DNA of 55,753 nucleotides, from positions 1 to 55,753 of the forward strand of contig NZ_LWCU01000018.1 in the NCBI RefSeq assembly GCF_001650405.1, written 5' to 3'. The position numbers were made by a program, and so were the translations under genes. Shown here in pieces: positions 18,855 through 27,283 of the stretch. Numbering within the stretch: position 1 is the stretch's first letter; the number at the start of each line of letters is the position of its first letter. The DNA is from Microbacterium sp. H83. Lineage in GTDB: Bacteria; Actinomycetota; Actinomycetes; Actinomycetales; Microbacteriaceae. The notes under the pieces were generated by a model, which made no database searches, was not told the DNA's origin, and saw nothing but the letters and a program-made list of their open reading frames with translations.

Positions 18855-18893
18855 CGAAGGCCCCACCCCGCGGATGCCAGGGCGGGGCCTTCG
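18855..18893. terminator. Bidirectional hairpin terminator between yaeQ and the helicase gene
   Basis: CGAAGGCCCCACCC pairs with GGGCGGGGCCTTCG across an 11-nt loop, with a single A-C mismatch. It lies 12 bp past the stop of the minus-strand helicase gene. The rest of the 211-bp gap (18694-18854) shows no gene or clear signal. Confidence 0.75.
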
Positions 18894-18904
18894 CGTCTGA
18901 CGCG

Positions 18905-21175
18905 TCAGGACGTGAGGTCGGCGGCGGTCGGGACCCGACCGGCGATCTCCTCGATCAGGTCGTCGTCCACCCGGGCGCTCTCGAAGGGCGCGTCGATCTC
19001 GGCGCGCTCGAGCAGCTCGGTCATCCGGCGCTGACGCTGACGGGTGATCAGCGTGACCACGCGACCCGAACGACCCGCGCGACCCGTACGGCCCGAACGG
19101 TGCAGGTACGTCTTGTACTCGTCGGGCGCATCGGCCTGGACGACCAGATCGATGTCGTCGACGTGGATGCCGCGGGCCGCCACGTCCGTCGCGACGAGCA
19201 CGTTCACGCGGCCCGAGGTCAGACGCTCGAGGTTGCGGGTGCGCTTGGCCTGGTTCAGGTCGCCGTGCAGAGACACCGCGGGGATGCCCGCGTCGTCGAA
19301 CTGCTCGGCGAGCATGTCGGCGTACGCCCTGGTGCGGGCGAACACGAGCGTCTTGCCGTCACGGTCGACGAGCGACGTGAGGATGTCGGCCTTGTCCCGG
19401 TGCTCGATCACGAGCACGCGGTGCTCGATCGTGCTGGACTCCTGGTCCTCGCCCGCGACCTCGTACACGGCCGGGTCGACGAGGAACTCGTCGACGAGCG
19501 CGGCGACCTCGCGGTCGAGCGTGGCCGAGAACAGGAGCTTCTGGCTGCCGTCCGCCGTGTGACGCAGGATGCGCTGCACCGGCTCGACGAACCCGAGCTC
19601 GCACATGTGGTCGGCCTCGTCGAGCACCGCGATGCGGCAGTCCGAGAGGTCGAGCCTGCCCTGGTTGACGAGATCCTCGATGCGACCGGGGGTGCCGATC
19701 ACGATGTCGACGCCCTTCTTCAGCGCGCCCACCTGACGACCCTGCGGAACGCCGCCGTAGATCTGTGTCGTGAAGAGACCGACGCTGCGCGCGATCGGCT
19801 GGATCGTGCGGTCGATCTGCAGAGCGAGCTCGCGCGTCGGAGCGAGGATGATCGCCCGCGGCGAGCGGCCGAACTCACGACGCTTGCCCGCCTGCGACTG
19901 CAGCACGCGCTCGACGAGCGGCGCACCGAAGGCGATGGTCTTGCCGGAGCCCGTGCGTCCGCGGGCCAGCACGTCGCGGCCCTCGATCACGGCCGGGATG
20001 CTGGCGGCCTGAATCGGGAACGGCGACGCCGCACCCATGTTCGCGAGGGTCTCGGTGATGTTGGATCCGAGTCCGAGGTCGGCGAAGGTCACGCCGTCGA
20101 CCTCGACCGCTGCGACCGACTTGGCCTCGAGGCGCTCGTGCACGACGTCGTCGGTCGGCTCGAACGCCGCCTTCGGCTTCGCGTTCCAGTCGCTGCGGTT
20201 GGGACGCGCGTCACGGGAGGTGCGGTCGTCGCGGCGGGGACGCTCGGTGCGGTACGCGCCGCCCGTCGACGGACGCGAACGCTCGCCGCCGTCGAAGGAC
20301 CGCTGCGTGCGGTCGCGATCGAAGGCGCGGCGGGCCCGATCGGCGTCGTAGGAGCGCTCGGAGCGCTCACCGAAGCTGCGGTCGCCGCGCGACGGGCGGT
20401 CGTCGCGCTGCGGGCGGTCGTCGCGCGAGCGCTCGTCGCGCGAGCGCTCGTCGCGCGAGAAGCGGGCGCGGTCGGCCCCGCGGTCGGCGTAGCGAGGACG
20501 CTCGGTGCGCTCGCCTCCACGACCCGAACGGTCGCCGAAGCCGCGGTCGTCACGAGACGGGCGGTCGCCGCGCTGCGGACGGTCGTCACGCGAGAAGCGC
20601 TGTCCGCCGCGGTCGTCGCGGAACGAACCGGAACCCGTGGGGCGCTGCCCGTCGCGGTCGAAACGCGGGCGGTCCGAGCGGTCGGCGCCGCGGTCATCGC
20701 GACGAGGACGGTCGTCGAAGCGACGGCCGCCGGTCGGGCGGTCGCCGCCGAACCGCGGGCGGTCGCCACCGAACCGCGGACGGTCGGAGCGCTCGTCGAA
20801 GCGAGGGCGCTCGTCGAAGCGGGAGCCCTCGTCACGACGGTGCGGCGCCTCGCGGCGACCCGACTCCGCCCGGTTGCGGATGCTGCGGGCCTCATCGCGA
20901 CCCGCGCGCTCCTGCGGGGACCAGCGCTGCTTGGGAGCGCCGCCCTCCTCGGCAGGACGGTATCCGCGGTGTCCCGCGCTGCGGCTGCCGGGACGACGGT
21001 CGACGCCGGCCGAGGCGGGACGCCGCTCGCCGGCATCCGCCCGTCCGCCGCGTGCGACGCGACCGGCGTCGCGTCCGCCCGCGTGACGGTCGTGGAAGGA
21101 GGTCTTCTTCGCGCCGTAGCGCGGCTCGAAGTTGGCGGACGGACGTCCGCCGCGGGGCTTCTTGTTCTTGGGCAT
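18905..21175 (-). CDS. DEAD-box RNA helicase with long Arg/Asp-rich N-terminal region
   Basis: A 756-aa protein. The helicase core (about 350-720) has Q-motif FADLGLGSN with FPIQAASIP, Walker A RTGSGKT (about 406-412), PTRELALQ, TPGRIEDL, DEAD (about 517-520), SATL, and the C-terminal VLVATDVAARG and HRSGRTGRAG. This fits RhlE/CsdA-type RNA helicases that unwind RNA in ribosome assembly and cold adaptation. Unusually, the low-complexity basic region lies before the core: residues about 1-330 are mostly Arg, Asp, Ser and Gly in repeats such as DRPRF, SRDDR and RRDDR. A lysine-rich opening (MPKNKKPRGG) precedes it. Start ATG 21175 has AGAAGGA upstream. The whole N-terminal region is probably disordered and RNA-binding. 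Confidence 0.92.
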   Translation of the reverse strand: MPKNKKPRGGRPSANFEPRYGAKKTSFHDRHAGGRDAGRVARGGRADAGERRPASAGVDRRPGSRSAGHRGYRPAEEGGAPKQRWSPQERAGRDEARSIRNRAESGRREAPHRRDEGSRFDERPRFDERSDRPRFGGDRPRFGGDRPTGGRRFDDRPRRDDRGADRSDRPRFDRDGQRPTGSGSFRDDRGGQRFSRDDRPQRGDRPSRDDRGFGDRSGRGGERTERPRYADRGADRARFSRDERSRDERSRDDRPQRDDRPSRGDRSFGERSERSYDADRARRAFDRDRTQRSFDGGERSRPSTGGAYRTERPRRDDRTSRDARPNRSDWNAKPKAAFEPTDDVVHERLEAKSVAAVEVDGVTFADLGLGSNITETLANMGAASPFPIQAASIPAVIEGRDVLARGRTGSGKTIAFGAPLVERVLQSQAGKRREFGRSPRAIILAPTRELALQIDRTIQPIARSVGLFTTQIYGGVPQGRQVGALKKGVDIVIGTPGRIEDLVNQGRLDLSDCRIAVLDEADHMCELGFVEPVQRILRHTADGSQKLLFSATLDREVAALVDEFLVDPAVYEVAGEDQESSTIEHRVLVIEHRDKADILTSLVDRDGKTLVFARTRAYADMLAEQFDDAGIPAVSLHGDLNQAKRTRNLERLTSGRVNVLVATDVAARGIHVDDIDLVVQADAPDEYKTYLHRSGRTGRAGRSGRVVTLITRQRQRRMTELLERAEIDAPFESARVDDDLIEEIAGRVPTAADLTS

Positions 21176-21470
21176 GGGTGTGTCCTTCTGAGTTCTCGCA
21201 CGAGAACAGCGCTGCGCACACGCGCGAGCACCCTGCGCCGGATCCAAGAGTGATCGGGCTCGGGGTTCCGGACTGTCAGCGGCCGGGGCCATTCATGTGA
21301 TGGTTGATTTACGTCGATCGACGCTCACCATCGGCCCCTGGACTCACACTTCTTACACAAAAACGTCCGCGCCATGCGCGGGTGTCCGAAGCCGACTCCA
21401 TCAGTCTACCGGTCGGACCTGGGAGAAGCCCCGGCCCCCCGCCACGCTCGGCTCGCCATACGATGGCGAG
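21176..21470. other. 295-bp divergent intergenic region (helicase / aldose epimerase)
   Basis: This gap separates the minus-strand helicase gene from the plus-strand epimerase gene. It is locally less GC-rich at about 21290-21370 than its surroundings. The epimerase promoter is probably the TACGAT hexamer at 21459-21464, 6 nt before its GTG. No equally convincing hexamer was found for the helicase; if its promoter is in the less GC-rich part, its mRNA would carry a leader of 100-200 nt, which is common for cold-regulated helicases. No ORF here is convincing. Confidence 0.4.
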
Positions 21471-22367
21471 GTGAACTCCGCATCCCCCACCGGCATCCAG
21501 GTGCACCTCCAGCTCGGCGAAGTGAGCGCCCAGATCGCGCAGGTCGGCGCGTCGCTCCGATCCCTCCGCATCGGGTCCGTCGACCTGATCACTCCCTACC
21601 CGCTCGACATCCCCACCCCGTCCTGCTCGGGAGTGGTGCTCGCCCCCTGGCCCAACCGCGTGCGCGACGGGAAGTGGGACGACGACGGGACCGAACGGCA
21701 GCTGGCGATCACTGAGCCGAAGCTCGGGAACGCCAGCCACGGCCTGCTGCGGTTCACCTCGTACGACATCGCCGAGACCGCCGCCGGGGCGACTCTCAGC
21801 GCCACCATCGTGCCGCAGACCGGCTACCCGTACCTCATCGAGACGAGCGTGACCTACGTGCTCCGCGCCGACGGGATCGACGTCAGCCACGCGCTGACCA
21901 ATCGGTCCGACGCCGCCGCGCCGGTCGCCCTCGGCACGCACCCGTTCCTCATGATCGGCGACGTCGACACCCACGACCTCGTGCTCCGCGTTCCGGCGCA
22001 CACCGCGTTCGAGACCGATGAGCGGATGCTGCCGACAGGCATCCGTCCGGCCGAGCCGGCGCTGCGCGACGGCATCCGCATCGGAGACACCTCGCTCGAC
22101 ACCGGATTCACCGACCTCGACCGCGACCCCGACGGGCTCGTCCGCCACTCGCTGACCGCGCCGGACGGCCGCCGCCTCACCCTGTGGCAGGGCGCCGGCT
22201 TCGACTTCGCGCAGGTGTTCACGACGGTCAAGTACCCCGGGCAGCCCCTCGCGATCGCGATCGAGCCCATGACCGCTCCCGCCGACGCGCTCAACAGCGG
22301 CCTCGGCGTGCGCCGCCTCGACCCGGGCGAGACCTGGACCCTCGAATGGGGCATCACGCTCGATTGA
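21471..22367 (+). CDS. Aldose 1-epimerase (mutarotase) family protein
   Basis: A 298-aa protein of the galactose mutarotase-like fold. Key features are the PNRVRDGKW motif (Arg binding the sugar), HGLLRFTSY (catalytic His), THPFLMIGD (second His of the active site) and IAIEPMTAPADALNSG (catalytic Glu region). It would interconvert alpha and beta anomers of hexoses or related sugars; the exact sugar is not deducible. GTG 21471 is chosen because TACGAT ends 6 nt upstream (leaderless); the longer upstream frame has no family homology that I can see. It is monocistronic, ending before an 86-bp hairpin. Confidence 0.88.
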   Translation: MNSASPTGIQVHLQLGEVSAQIAQVGASLRSLRIGSVDLITPYPLDIPTPSCSGVVLAPWPNRVRDGKWDDDGTERQLAITEPKLGNASHGLLRFTSYDIAETAAGATLSATIVPQTGYPYLIETSVTYVLRADGIDVSHALTNRSDAAAPVALGTHPFLMIGDVDTHDLVLRVPAHTAFETDERMLPTGIRPAEPALRDGIRIGDTSLDTGFTDLDRDPDGLVRHSLTAPDGRRLTLWQGAGFDFAQVFTTVKYPGQPLAIAIEPMTAPADALNSGLGVRRLDPGETWTLEWGITLD

Positions 22368-22396
22368 GCGGGCTCCCGCGTTTTCGACCGATCCGC

Positions 22397-22482
22397 GTTC
22401 ACAACTCAGCATGAAGACGCCGATGCCCACCCGGAGAACGTTTCCGGATGGGCGTCGGCGCGGTCTCTGCTGAGTTGTGAAC
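22397..22482. repeat. 86-bp intergenic palindrome with GTTCACAACTCAGCA tips
   Basis: A perfect 15-bp outer stem (GTTCACAACTCAGCA / TGCTGAGTTGTGAAC) encloses an imperfect inner stem: CGCCGA/TCGGCG, GCCCA/TGGGC and CCGGA/TCCGG. It lies between the convergent epimerase and RND transporter genes and could end both transcripts. The same tip sequence recurs at 51894 and 51988, so it belongs to a repeat family rather than being a lone terminator. Confidence 0.85.
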
Positions 22483-22489
22483 CGCGCGG

Positions 22490-25400
22490 CTACTCGCCGC
22501 GCTCGCGCAGCTCCCGGCGAGTCAGCTGCGACGCGTGCGGGAGTTCGGCGGAGCCCCCTGCGAAGGCCGGCTCCTCCGCGGACGAGAGCAAGGAGGCGGA
22601 TGCCGGTCCCGGCTCGTCCGACGGCTCGTCGCCGGACGAGGGCGCGTCTCGGTCCGCCGCCCCTCCCTTGCGTGCCCGGCGCCTCTCCTTCGCCCCCTCG
22701 ACGAGGTTGTACAGGGTCGGCAGCACGATCAGGGTCAGCACGGTCGACGACAGCAGACCGCCGATCACGACGATCGCGAGCGGCTGCGAGATGAAGCCGC
22801 CGTGTCCCGTGATGCCCAGCGCCATCGGGGTGAGCGCGAGGATCGTCGCGAGAGCGGTCATGAGGATCGGACGCAGACGCTTCTGCCCTCCCGCCATCAC
22901 GGCGTCCGCGGTCGACAGGCCCTTCTCGCGGTACTGGTTCACGAGGTCGATGAGCACGATCGCGTTGGTCACCACGATGCCGATGAGCATCAGCACGCCG
23001 ATCAGCGAGGCGACGCCGAGCGGCACCCCCGTCAGGATCTGCAGCAGGATCGCACCGGTCGCCGCGAACGGCACCGAGACCAGCAGCAGCAGCGGCTGGC
23101 GCAGCGACTTGAAGGTCGCGACCATCACCACGTAGACGATGAGAATCGCGGCGAGCATCGCCAGACCGAGCTGCGAGAACGAGTCGGCCTGCTGCGATGC
23201 GACGCCGCCGACCTCGGCCGATGCGCCGTCGGGCAGGTCGACCGCCGCGAGAGCCTCCGTGACCGACTGGGTCGCGACGGCGAGGTTGTCGGATGCCGGG
23301 GGCACGGTGATCGTCGCCGTGCGGCGCCCCTGCTCCGTGGTGATCGACGTGGGGCCGTTGCGCTCCTCGACGGTCGCGATGTCCTGCAGCTGCACGATGC
23401 CGGCCGGAGTCGGGATCGTCAGCTCACGCAGCGCCTGGGCCGTCGCCGGAGGCTCGGACGTCGCGAGGTAGACCGTCAGCGCGGTGTCGTCGATCTCGAC
23501 GGTGCCGAGCTGCTGCGGGCGCATCGTGTTCGACACGATGCCGCCGACGGCCACTTCCGACAGGCCCCGCTCGGCGGCCGCCGCACGGTCGACCACGACG
23601 GCGAGGTACGGAAGCGCGGCGGCCAGGTTGTCGGTGACCTGTCCGATGCCGTCGCGGTCGGCGAGCTCGTCAACGAGCGCAGCGGTGGCGGTGTCGAGGT
23701 CGTCGGCGTTCGATGCCGAGACCGTGATCTCGATGTCGCTCGACCCGAGGCCGGCGGATGCCGCGACCGACACCTCTCCGACGTCGTCGAGACCGTCGAT
23801 CGCGTCCTGGACCTCGGCGCGGAGCTTCTCCTGATCGGCGTCGTCGTCGGTCAGCACCGAGTAGGTCACGCCCGCTCCGCCGGAGAACGCGTCACGCAGC
23901 GCCGATCCGCTGGATCCGATCGAGGCCTGCACGTGCGTGATGCCGTCGATGTCGAGCAGTGCGTCCTCGACGGCGATCGCGGCCTCGGACTTCGTCTCGA
24001 GGCTGGCGGTCGGACCGAGGTCCTGCGTCACCGTCATCGTGTTCTGCCCCGAGTCGCTCAGGAAGTTGACCTTCATGAGCGGTGCCGCCGCGAGCGTCGC
24101 ACCGAGCACCACGACGGCGAGGATCACCGTGAGTCCGGAGTGCTTCAGCGTCCACCCGAGGATCGGACGGTATCCGCGCTGCAGCGCCGTGGGCGGGGCA
24201 TCCGGGTGCTCGGGGTCGATCTGCGCGCCGGTGTCGTCGAGCAGGGGCTTGCCGGGACGCAGGAACCAGTAGGCGAGCACGGGCACGATCGTGAGCGACA
24301 CGAGCAGCGAGGCCACCATGGCGATCGTGACGGTCATCGCGAACGGCCGGAACAGCTCGCCCACCATGTCGCCGACGAAGACGATCGGCAGGAACACCGC
24401 GACCGTGGTGATGGTCGACGACGTCACGGCCATCGCGACCTCGCGCACGGCGAGGCGGATCGCGTCGCCCTTGTCGGCGTCGCCGACGTAGTGCCTCTTG
24501 ATGTTCTCGATCACGACGATCGAGTCGTCCACCACACGGCCGATCGCGATCGTGAGCGCGCCGAGGGTGAGGATGTTCAGCGAGTAGCCGAACGCCTGCA
24601 GGCCGATGAACGTGATCAGCACGCTCGTGGGGATCGAGATCGCCGTCACGAGCGTCGACCGGATCGACAGCAGGAAGACCAGGATGACGATGACCGCGAA
24701 GACGAGTCCGAGGAGGCCCTCCGTCGCGAGCGTCTCGATGGACTGCACGATGAACGGCGCCTGGTCGAAGATGATCGTGAACTCGGCATCCGGGAACGCC
24801 TCGCCGATCTCGTCGAGCGCGGCGATCACGCCCTGGGAGACCTCGACCGTGTTCGCGGCCGGCAGCTTCGTGATGGAGATCGAGAGCGCGTCCTCCCCGT
24901 CGACGCGCGAGATCGAGGAGATCGGGTCGGTCTCCTGCACCACGGTCGCGACCTCGCCGATCGTCGCGGTGGTGCCGACGAGCGGCAGCGCGGCGATCTC
25001 CTCGACCGAGGTGATCTTCGCGCCGGTCTGCACCGTGAGCGTCTGACCGTCCTCGGTGATGTCACCGCCGGGGAACAGCGTGCCGTTCTGCTGCAGGGCA
25101 TCGCCGATGGCCTGCGGGCTCTCGCCGAGCGCCGCGAGCGCGGCCGCATCGGGGGTGATGGTGATGCGCTGACCCACGCCGCCGATGATCTGCGCGGCGT
25201 TGACGCCGTCGACGTCCTCGAGGTCGGGGATCGCGACGTTCTGCAGCTCAGCCTGGGCGTTCTCGGCGTCGTCGAAGCCCGTCACGGCGACCTGGATCAC
25301 CGGGAAGTCGTCGATGGACACCGCGAGCACCTGCGGGCTCACGTCTTCGGGCAGCTGCCCCGAGATGCGGTTGATCGCCTGCTGGATCTTCTGCTCGGCG

Positions 25401-25711
25401 GTGGCGAGGTTCGTGCCGTACGCGAAGGTCGCCTGCACGATCGACGCGTTGGTCGTGCTCGTCGCGGTCGTGCCCTCGAGGTCGGGCACTCCCTGGATCG
25501 CCGATTCGATGGGCGTCGAGACGTCGTTCTCGACGACCTCGGGCGAGGCGCCGGGGTAGGTCGTCATGACCATGAGGTTCGGCAGCTCGAGCGACGGGAT
25601 GAGCTCCTGCTTGAGGTTCGTGAGAGCGAGCCCGCCGAACACGGCGGCGACGATCGTGATGAGGGCGATTAGTGCGCGGTTCTTGAGACTCAGGACGGCG
25701 AGTTTCGACAA
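22490..25711 (-). CDS. RND-superfamily efflux transporter (AcrB/HAE1-like)
   Basis: A 1073-aa inner-membrane permease with two halves, each with one transmembrane helix, a large outer loop and five to six more helices. Signatures are QELIPSLELPNLMVMTTYPGAS, STPIESAIQG, AIGRVVDDSIVVIENIKRH (charged residues of the proton relay in TM4) and GVASLIGVLMLIGIVVTNAIVLID. It would drive proton-coupled export of hydrophobic compounds. No membrane-fusion or outer-membrane partner is nearby, as expected in a Gram-positive. The TTG start at 25711 lies 21 bp after the tetR stop; GAGAG precedes it. The C-terminal 60 residues are polar and probably disordered. Co-transcribed with, and presumably controlled by, the adjacent TetR. 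Confidence 0.93.
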   Translation of the reverse strand: MSKLAVLSLKNRALIALITIVAAVFGGLALTNLKQELIPSLELPNLMVMTTYPGASPEVVENDVSTPIESAIQGVPDLEGTTATSTTNASIVQATFAYGTNLATAEQKIQQAINRISGQLPEDVSPQVLAVSIDDFPVIQVAVTGFDDAENAQAELQNVAIPDLEDVDGVNAAQIIGGVGQRITITPDAAALAALGESPQAIGDALQQNGTLFPGGDITEDGQTLTVQTGAKITSVEEIAALPLVGTTATIGEVATVVQETDPISSISRVDGEDALSISITKLPAANTVEVSQGVIAALDEIGEAFPDAEFTIIFDQAPFIVQSIETLATEGLLGLVFAVIVILVFLLSIRSTLVTAISIPTSVLITFIGLQAFGYSLNILTLGALTIAIGRVVDDSIVVIENIKRHYVGDADKGDAIRLAVREVAMAVTSSTITTVAVFLPIVFVGDMVGELFRPFAMTVTIAMVASLLVSLTIVPVLAYWFLRPGKPLLDDTGAQIDPEHPDAPPTALQRGYRPILGWTLKHSGLTVILAVVVLGATLAAAPLMKVNFLSDSGQNTMTVTQDLGPTASLETKSEAAIAVEDALLDIDGITHVQASIGSSGSALRDAFSGGAGVTYSVLTDDDADQEKLRAEVQDAIDGLDDVGEVSVAASAGLGSSDIEITVSASNADDLDTATAALVDELADRDGIGQVTDNLAAALPYLAVVVDRAAAAERGLSEVAVGGIVSNTMRPQQLGTVEIDDTALTVYLATSEPPATAQALRELTIPTPAGIVQLQDIATVEERNGPTSITTEQGRRTATITVPPASDNLAVATQSVTEALAAVDLPDGASAEVGGVASQQADSFSQLGLAMLAAILIVYVVMVATFKSLRQPLLLLVSVPFAATGAILLQILTGVPLGVASLIGVLMLIGIVVTNAIVLIDLVNQYREKGLSTADAVMAGGQKRLRPILMTALATILALTPMALGITGHGGFISQPLAIVVIGGLLSSTVLTLIVLPTLYNLVEGAKERRRARKGGAADRDAPSSGDEPSDEPGPASASLLSSAEEPAFAGGSAELPHASQLTRRELRERGE

Positions 25712-25732
25712 GACGGTTCTCTCTCGGTCGGG

Positions 25733-26326
25733 TCAGGCTGGTGCTGCGGCGATGGATGCGGGTGCGGACGCCTGGCCGGGGGTGAGGATCCCGGCGAGGG
25801 CGTCGCGGATGAGCTCTTCGTCGAGCGGCTCGTCGTGGATCTGCGCATGCCACAGTACGCCGTCGATGAAGACGGCGGCGGCCCTGGCACGGTCCGGCCC
25901 GTGGACGGGAGACATGAAGCCGACGACCTCGTCGGACCACTGCCTGGCGAACGCGCGCACGCGAGGGTCGTGCACGGCCGCCGTGACCACCGCGCGGTCG
26001 GTCTGCACAGCACGGTGGTCGTCGAGCGCCTGTCGCACGAGTCGGGCGATGCCCGCCGGCGTGACCCCCTCCGCTTCGACCGCGCGCCGGGTCTCCTCGA
26101 TGCCCTGCTGGATCTCGTGGGCCAGCGCGCCGAGGGCGGTCTCGCGCAGATCGTCGAGGGTCGCGAAGTACTGGGTGGTGGCGCCGAGCGGCACGCCGGC
26201 GCGTGCTGCGACCTTGCGGTGCGTCACGGCATCCACGCCGACCTCGATGATGAGCTCGGCCGCGGCGGCGACGATCTCGCGGCGGCGCGCCTCGGGATCG
26301 CGGCGGCGGCGCGTGCCTTCGCTCAT
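25733..26326 (-). CDS. TetR-family repressor of the RND efflux gene
   Basis: A 197-aa regulator. Residues about 8-60 form the TetR helix-turn-helix (REIVAAAAELIIEVGVDAVTHRKVAARAGVPLGATTQYFATL). The C-terminal half is helical and presumably binds a drug-like ligand. ATG 26326 follows AGGGGGCACGC, a good ribosome site. A large symmetrical site lies only 22 bp upstream, so the protein probably represses its own tetR-RND operon. Order tetR then efflux gene, spacing 21 bp. Confidence 0.9.
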   Translation of the reverse strand: MSEGTRRRRDPEARRREIVAAAAELIIEVGVDAVTHRKVAARAGVPLGATTQYFATLDDLRETALGALAHEIQQGIEETRRAVEAEGVTPAGIARLVRQALDDHRAVQTDRAVVTAAVHDPRVRAFARQWSDEVVGFMSPVHGPDRARAAAVFIDGVLWHAQIHDEPLDEELIRDALAGILTPGQASAPASIAAAPA

Positions 26327-26347
26327 GCGTGCCCCCTGGATCTGCCG

Positions 26348-26375
26348 TGTACGACCGTACATGTACGTTTGTACA
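26348..26375. promoter_or_regulatory. 28-bp symmetrical TetR operator
   Basis: TGTAC-N4-GTACATGTAC-N4-GTACA, with a perfect 12-bp palindrome CGTACATGTACG at its centre. It lies immediately upstream of the tetR start, where the promoter must be. Four evenly spaced GTAC half-sites suggest binding of two TetR dimers, as in QacR-type operators. Confidence 0.8.
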
Positions 26376-26438
26376 TTCTGCCCGGGGAAGCTGAGCATTC
26401 GCCGGGCGCCGAAGGCCGACGGATCCGACCCGGTCGGC

Positions 26439-26798
26439 TCAGAGCGCCGCGCCGAGGGCGAGGCCGAGTCCGGCCGCGACGAGTCCGAGCACCAGCATCC
26501 CGATCGCGTTCGCCGCCGACGCCGCACGCTCGCCGTCGCGCCACAGGGCGACCGTGTCGAGCATCGCGGTGCTGAACGTCGTGTATCCGCCCAGCAGACC
26601 CGCGCCGAGGAGGAAGGCCTCGTGCGGCAGCGCGGTCGTCACGAGACCGAGCGCGAACGAGCCGGAGACGTTCACCACGAGGATGCCCCACGGGAAGCGA
26701 CGGCCGGCCGCCCTGGCGACGCCGACGTCCAGCGCATAGCGCAGCACGGCTCCGACGCCTCCGGCGAGCGCGGCCGCGACGAACAGGAGAGGGGTCAC
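26439..26798 (-). CDS. crcB: CrcB/Fluc fluoride channel subunit (second of pair)
   Basis: A 119-aa, four-helix membrane protein. It has the family motifs GAVLRYALD, FPWGILVVNVSGSFALG (Asn of the fluoride pore) and LGGYTTFSTAMLD (the GxTTFSTF-like phenylalanine box). Fluc channels export fluoride as dual-topology dimers. Its GTG start overlaps the stop of the other crcB gene (GTGA), so both are made together, fitting a heterodimeric channel as in other Gram-positives. Confidence 0.92.
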   Translation of the reverse strand: MTPLLFVAAALAGGVGAVLRYALDVGVARAAGRRFPWGILVVNVSGSFALGLVTTALPHEAFLLGAGLLGGYTTFSTAMLDTVALWRDGERAASAANAIGMLVLGLVAAGLGLALGAAL

Positions 26799-27184
26799 GA
26801 GACGTCTCCCCCACGAGCCGGCCGCGTGCAGGGACGGCCGAGGCGCAGCCCGAGCGCTGCGGCCGCGAGGCCCAGCACCAGGCTGCCGACGGCGTAGGCG
26901 ACGGCCAGCAGCGGCGCATCGACCCCGAGCGCGAGCGTCCCGGTCATGAAGGCGCTGTACGTCGTGAAGCCGCCGAGCACGCCCGTGCCCAGCAGGACAC
27001 GGGCGTCGGTGGTCTGCGGGATGCGGGCTGCGAGGATGCCGATCGCCAGCGATCCGAGCACGTTCACGACGAGCGTCGCGGTCGGGAAGCCGCCGGCATC
27101 CGGCATCCCGAGTCCCACCGCGAGGCGCGCGGCAGTGCCGACACTCCCGCCGAGCAGCACGAGAAGCAGTCGGCGGAGGGTCAC
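26795..27184 (-). CDS. crcB: CrcB/Fluc fluoride channel subunit (first of pair)
   Basis: A 129-aa, four-helix membrane protein with GTAARLAVG, FPTATLVVNVLGSLAIG and LGGFTTYSAFM. This is the Fluc fold again, with Tyr in place of the usual second Phe of the TTFS motif. GTG 27184 lies 6 nt after TAGAGT on this strand, predicting a leaderless mRNA. That leaves no room for the fluoride riboswitch often found before crcB, and none is seen. The C-terminus ends in a basic, non-hydrophobic tail. Confidence 0.92.
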   Translation of the reverse strand: MTLRRLLLVLLGGSVGTAARLAVGLGMPDAGGFPTATLVVNVLGSLAIGILAARIPQTTDARVLLGTGVLGGFTTYSAFMTGTLALGVDAPLLAVAYAVGSLVLGLAAAALGLRLGRPCTRPARGGDVS

Positions 27185-27283
27185 GCGGCCACTCTAGTCG
27201 CGGCGCGGAGGAGCGAGCGTTGCGCAGCCGGGCACCGCTGTCAACCCGTTGGGCGAGGTTCGCCGCTCGACGAGACTGACAGC

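Noticed and set aside
22535..25672. Long open frames antisense to the RND transporter, and similar ones antisense to the HtaA, recQ and subtilase genes
   Set aside because: Very GC-rich genes leave the opposite strand free of stops. The translations are Arg/His/Asp-rich with no motifs, while the sense frames carry complete families.
27185..27283. Fluoride riboswitch before the crcB pair
   Set aside because: TAGAGT lies 6 nt before the GTG, so no leader is expected, and no crcB-motif core is recognisable.
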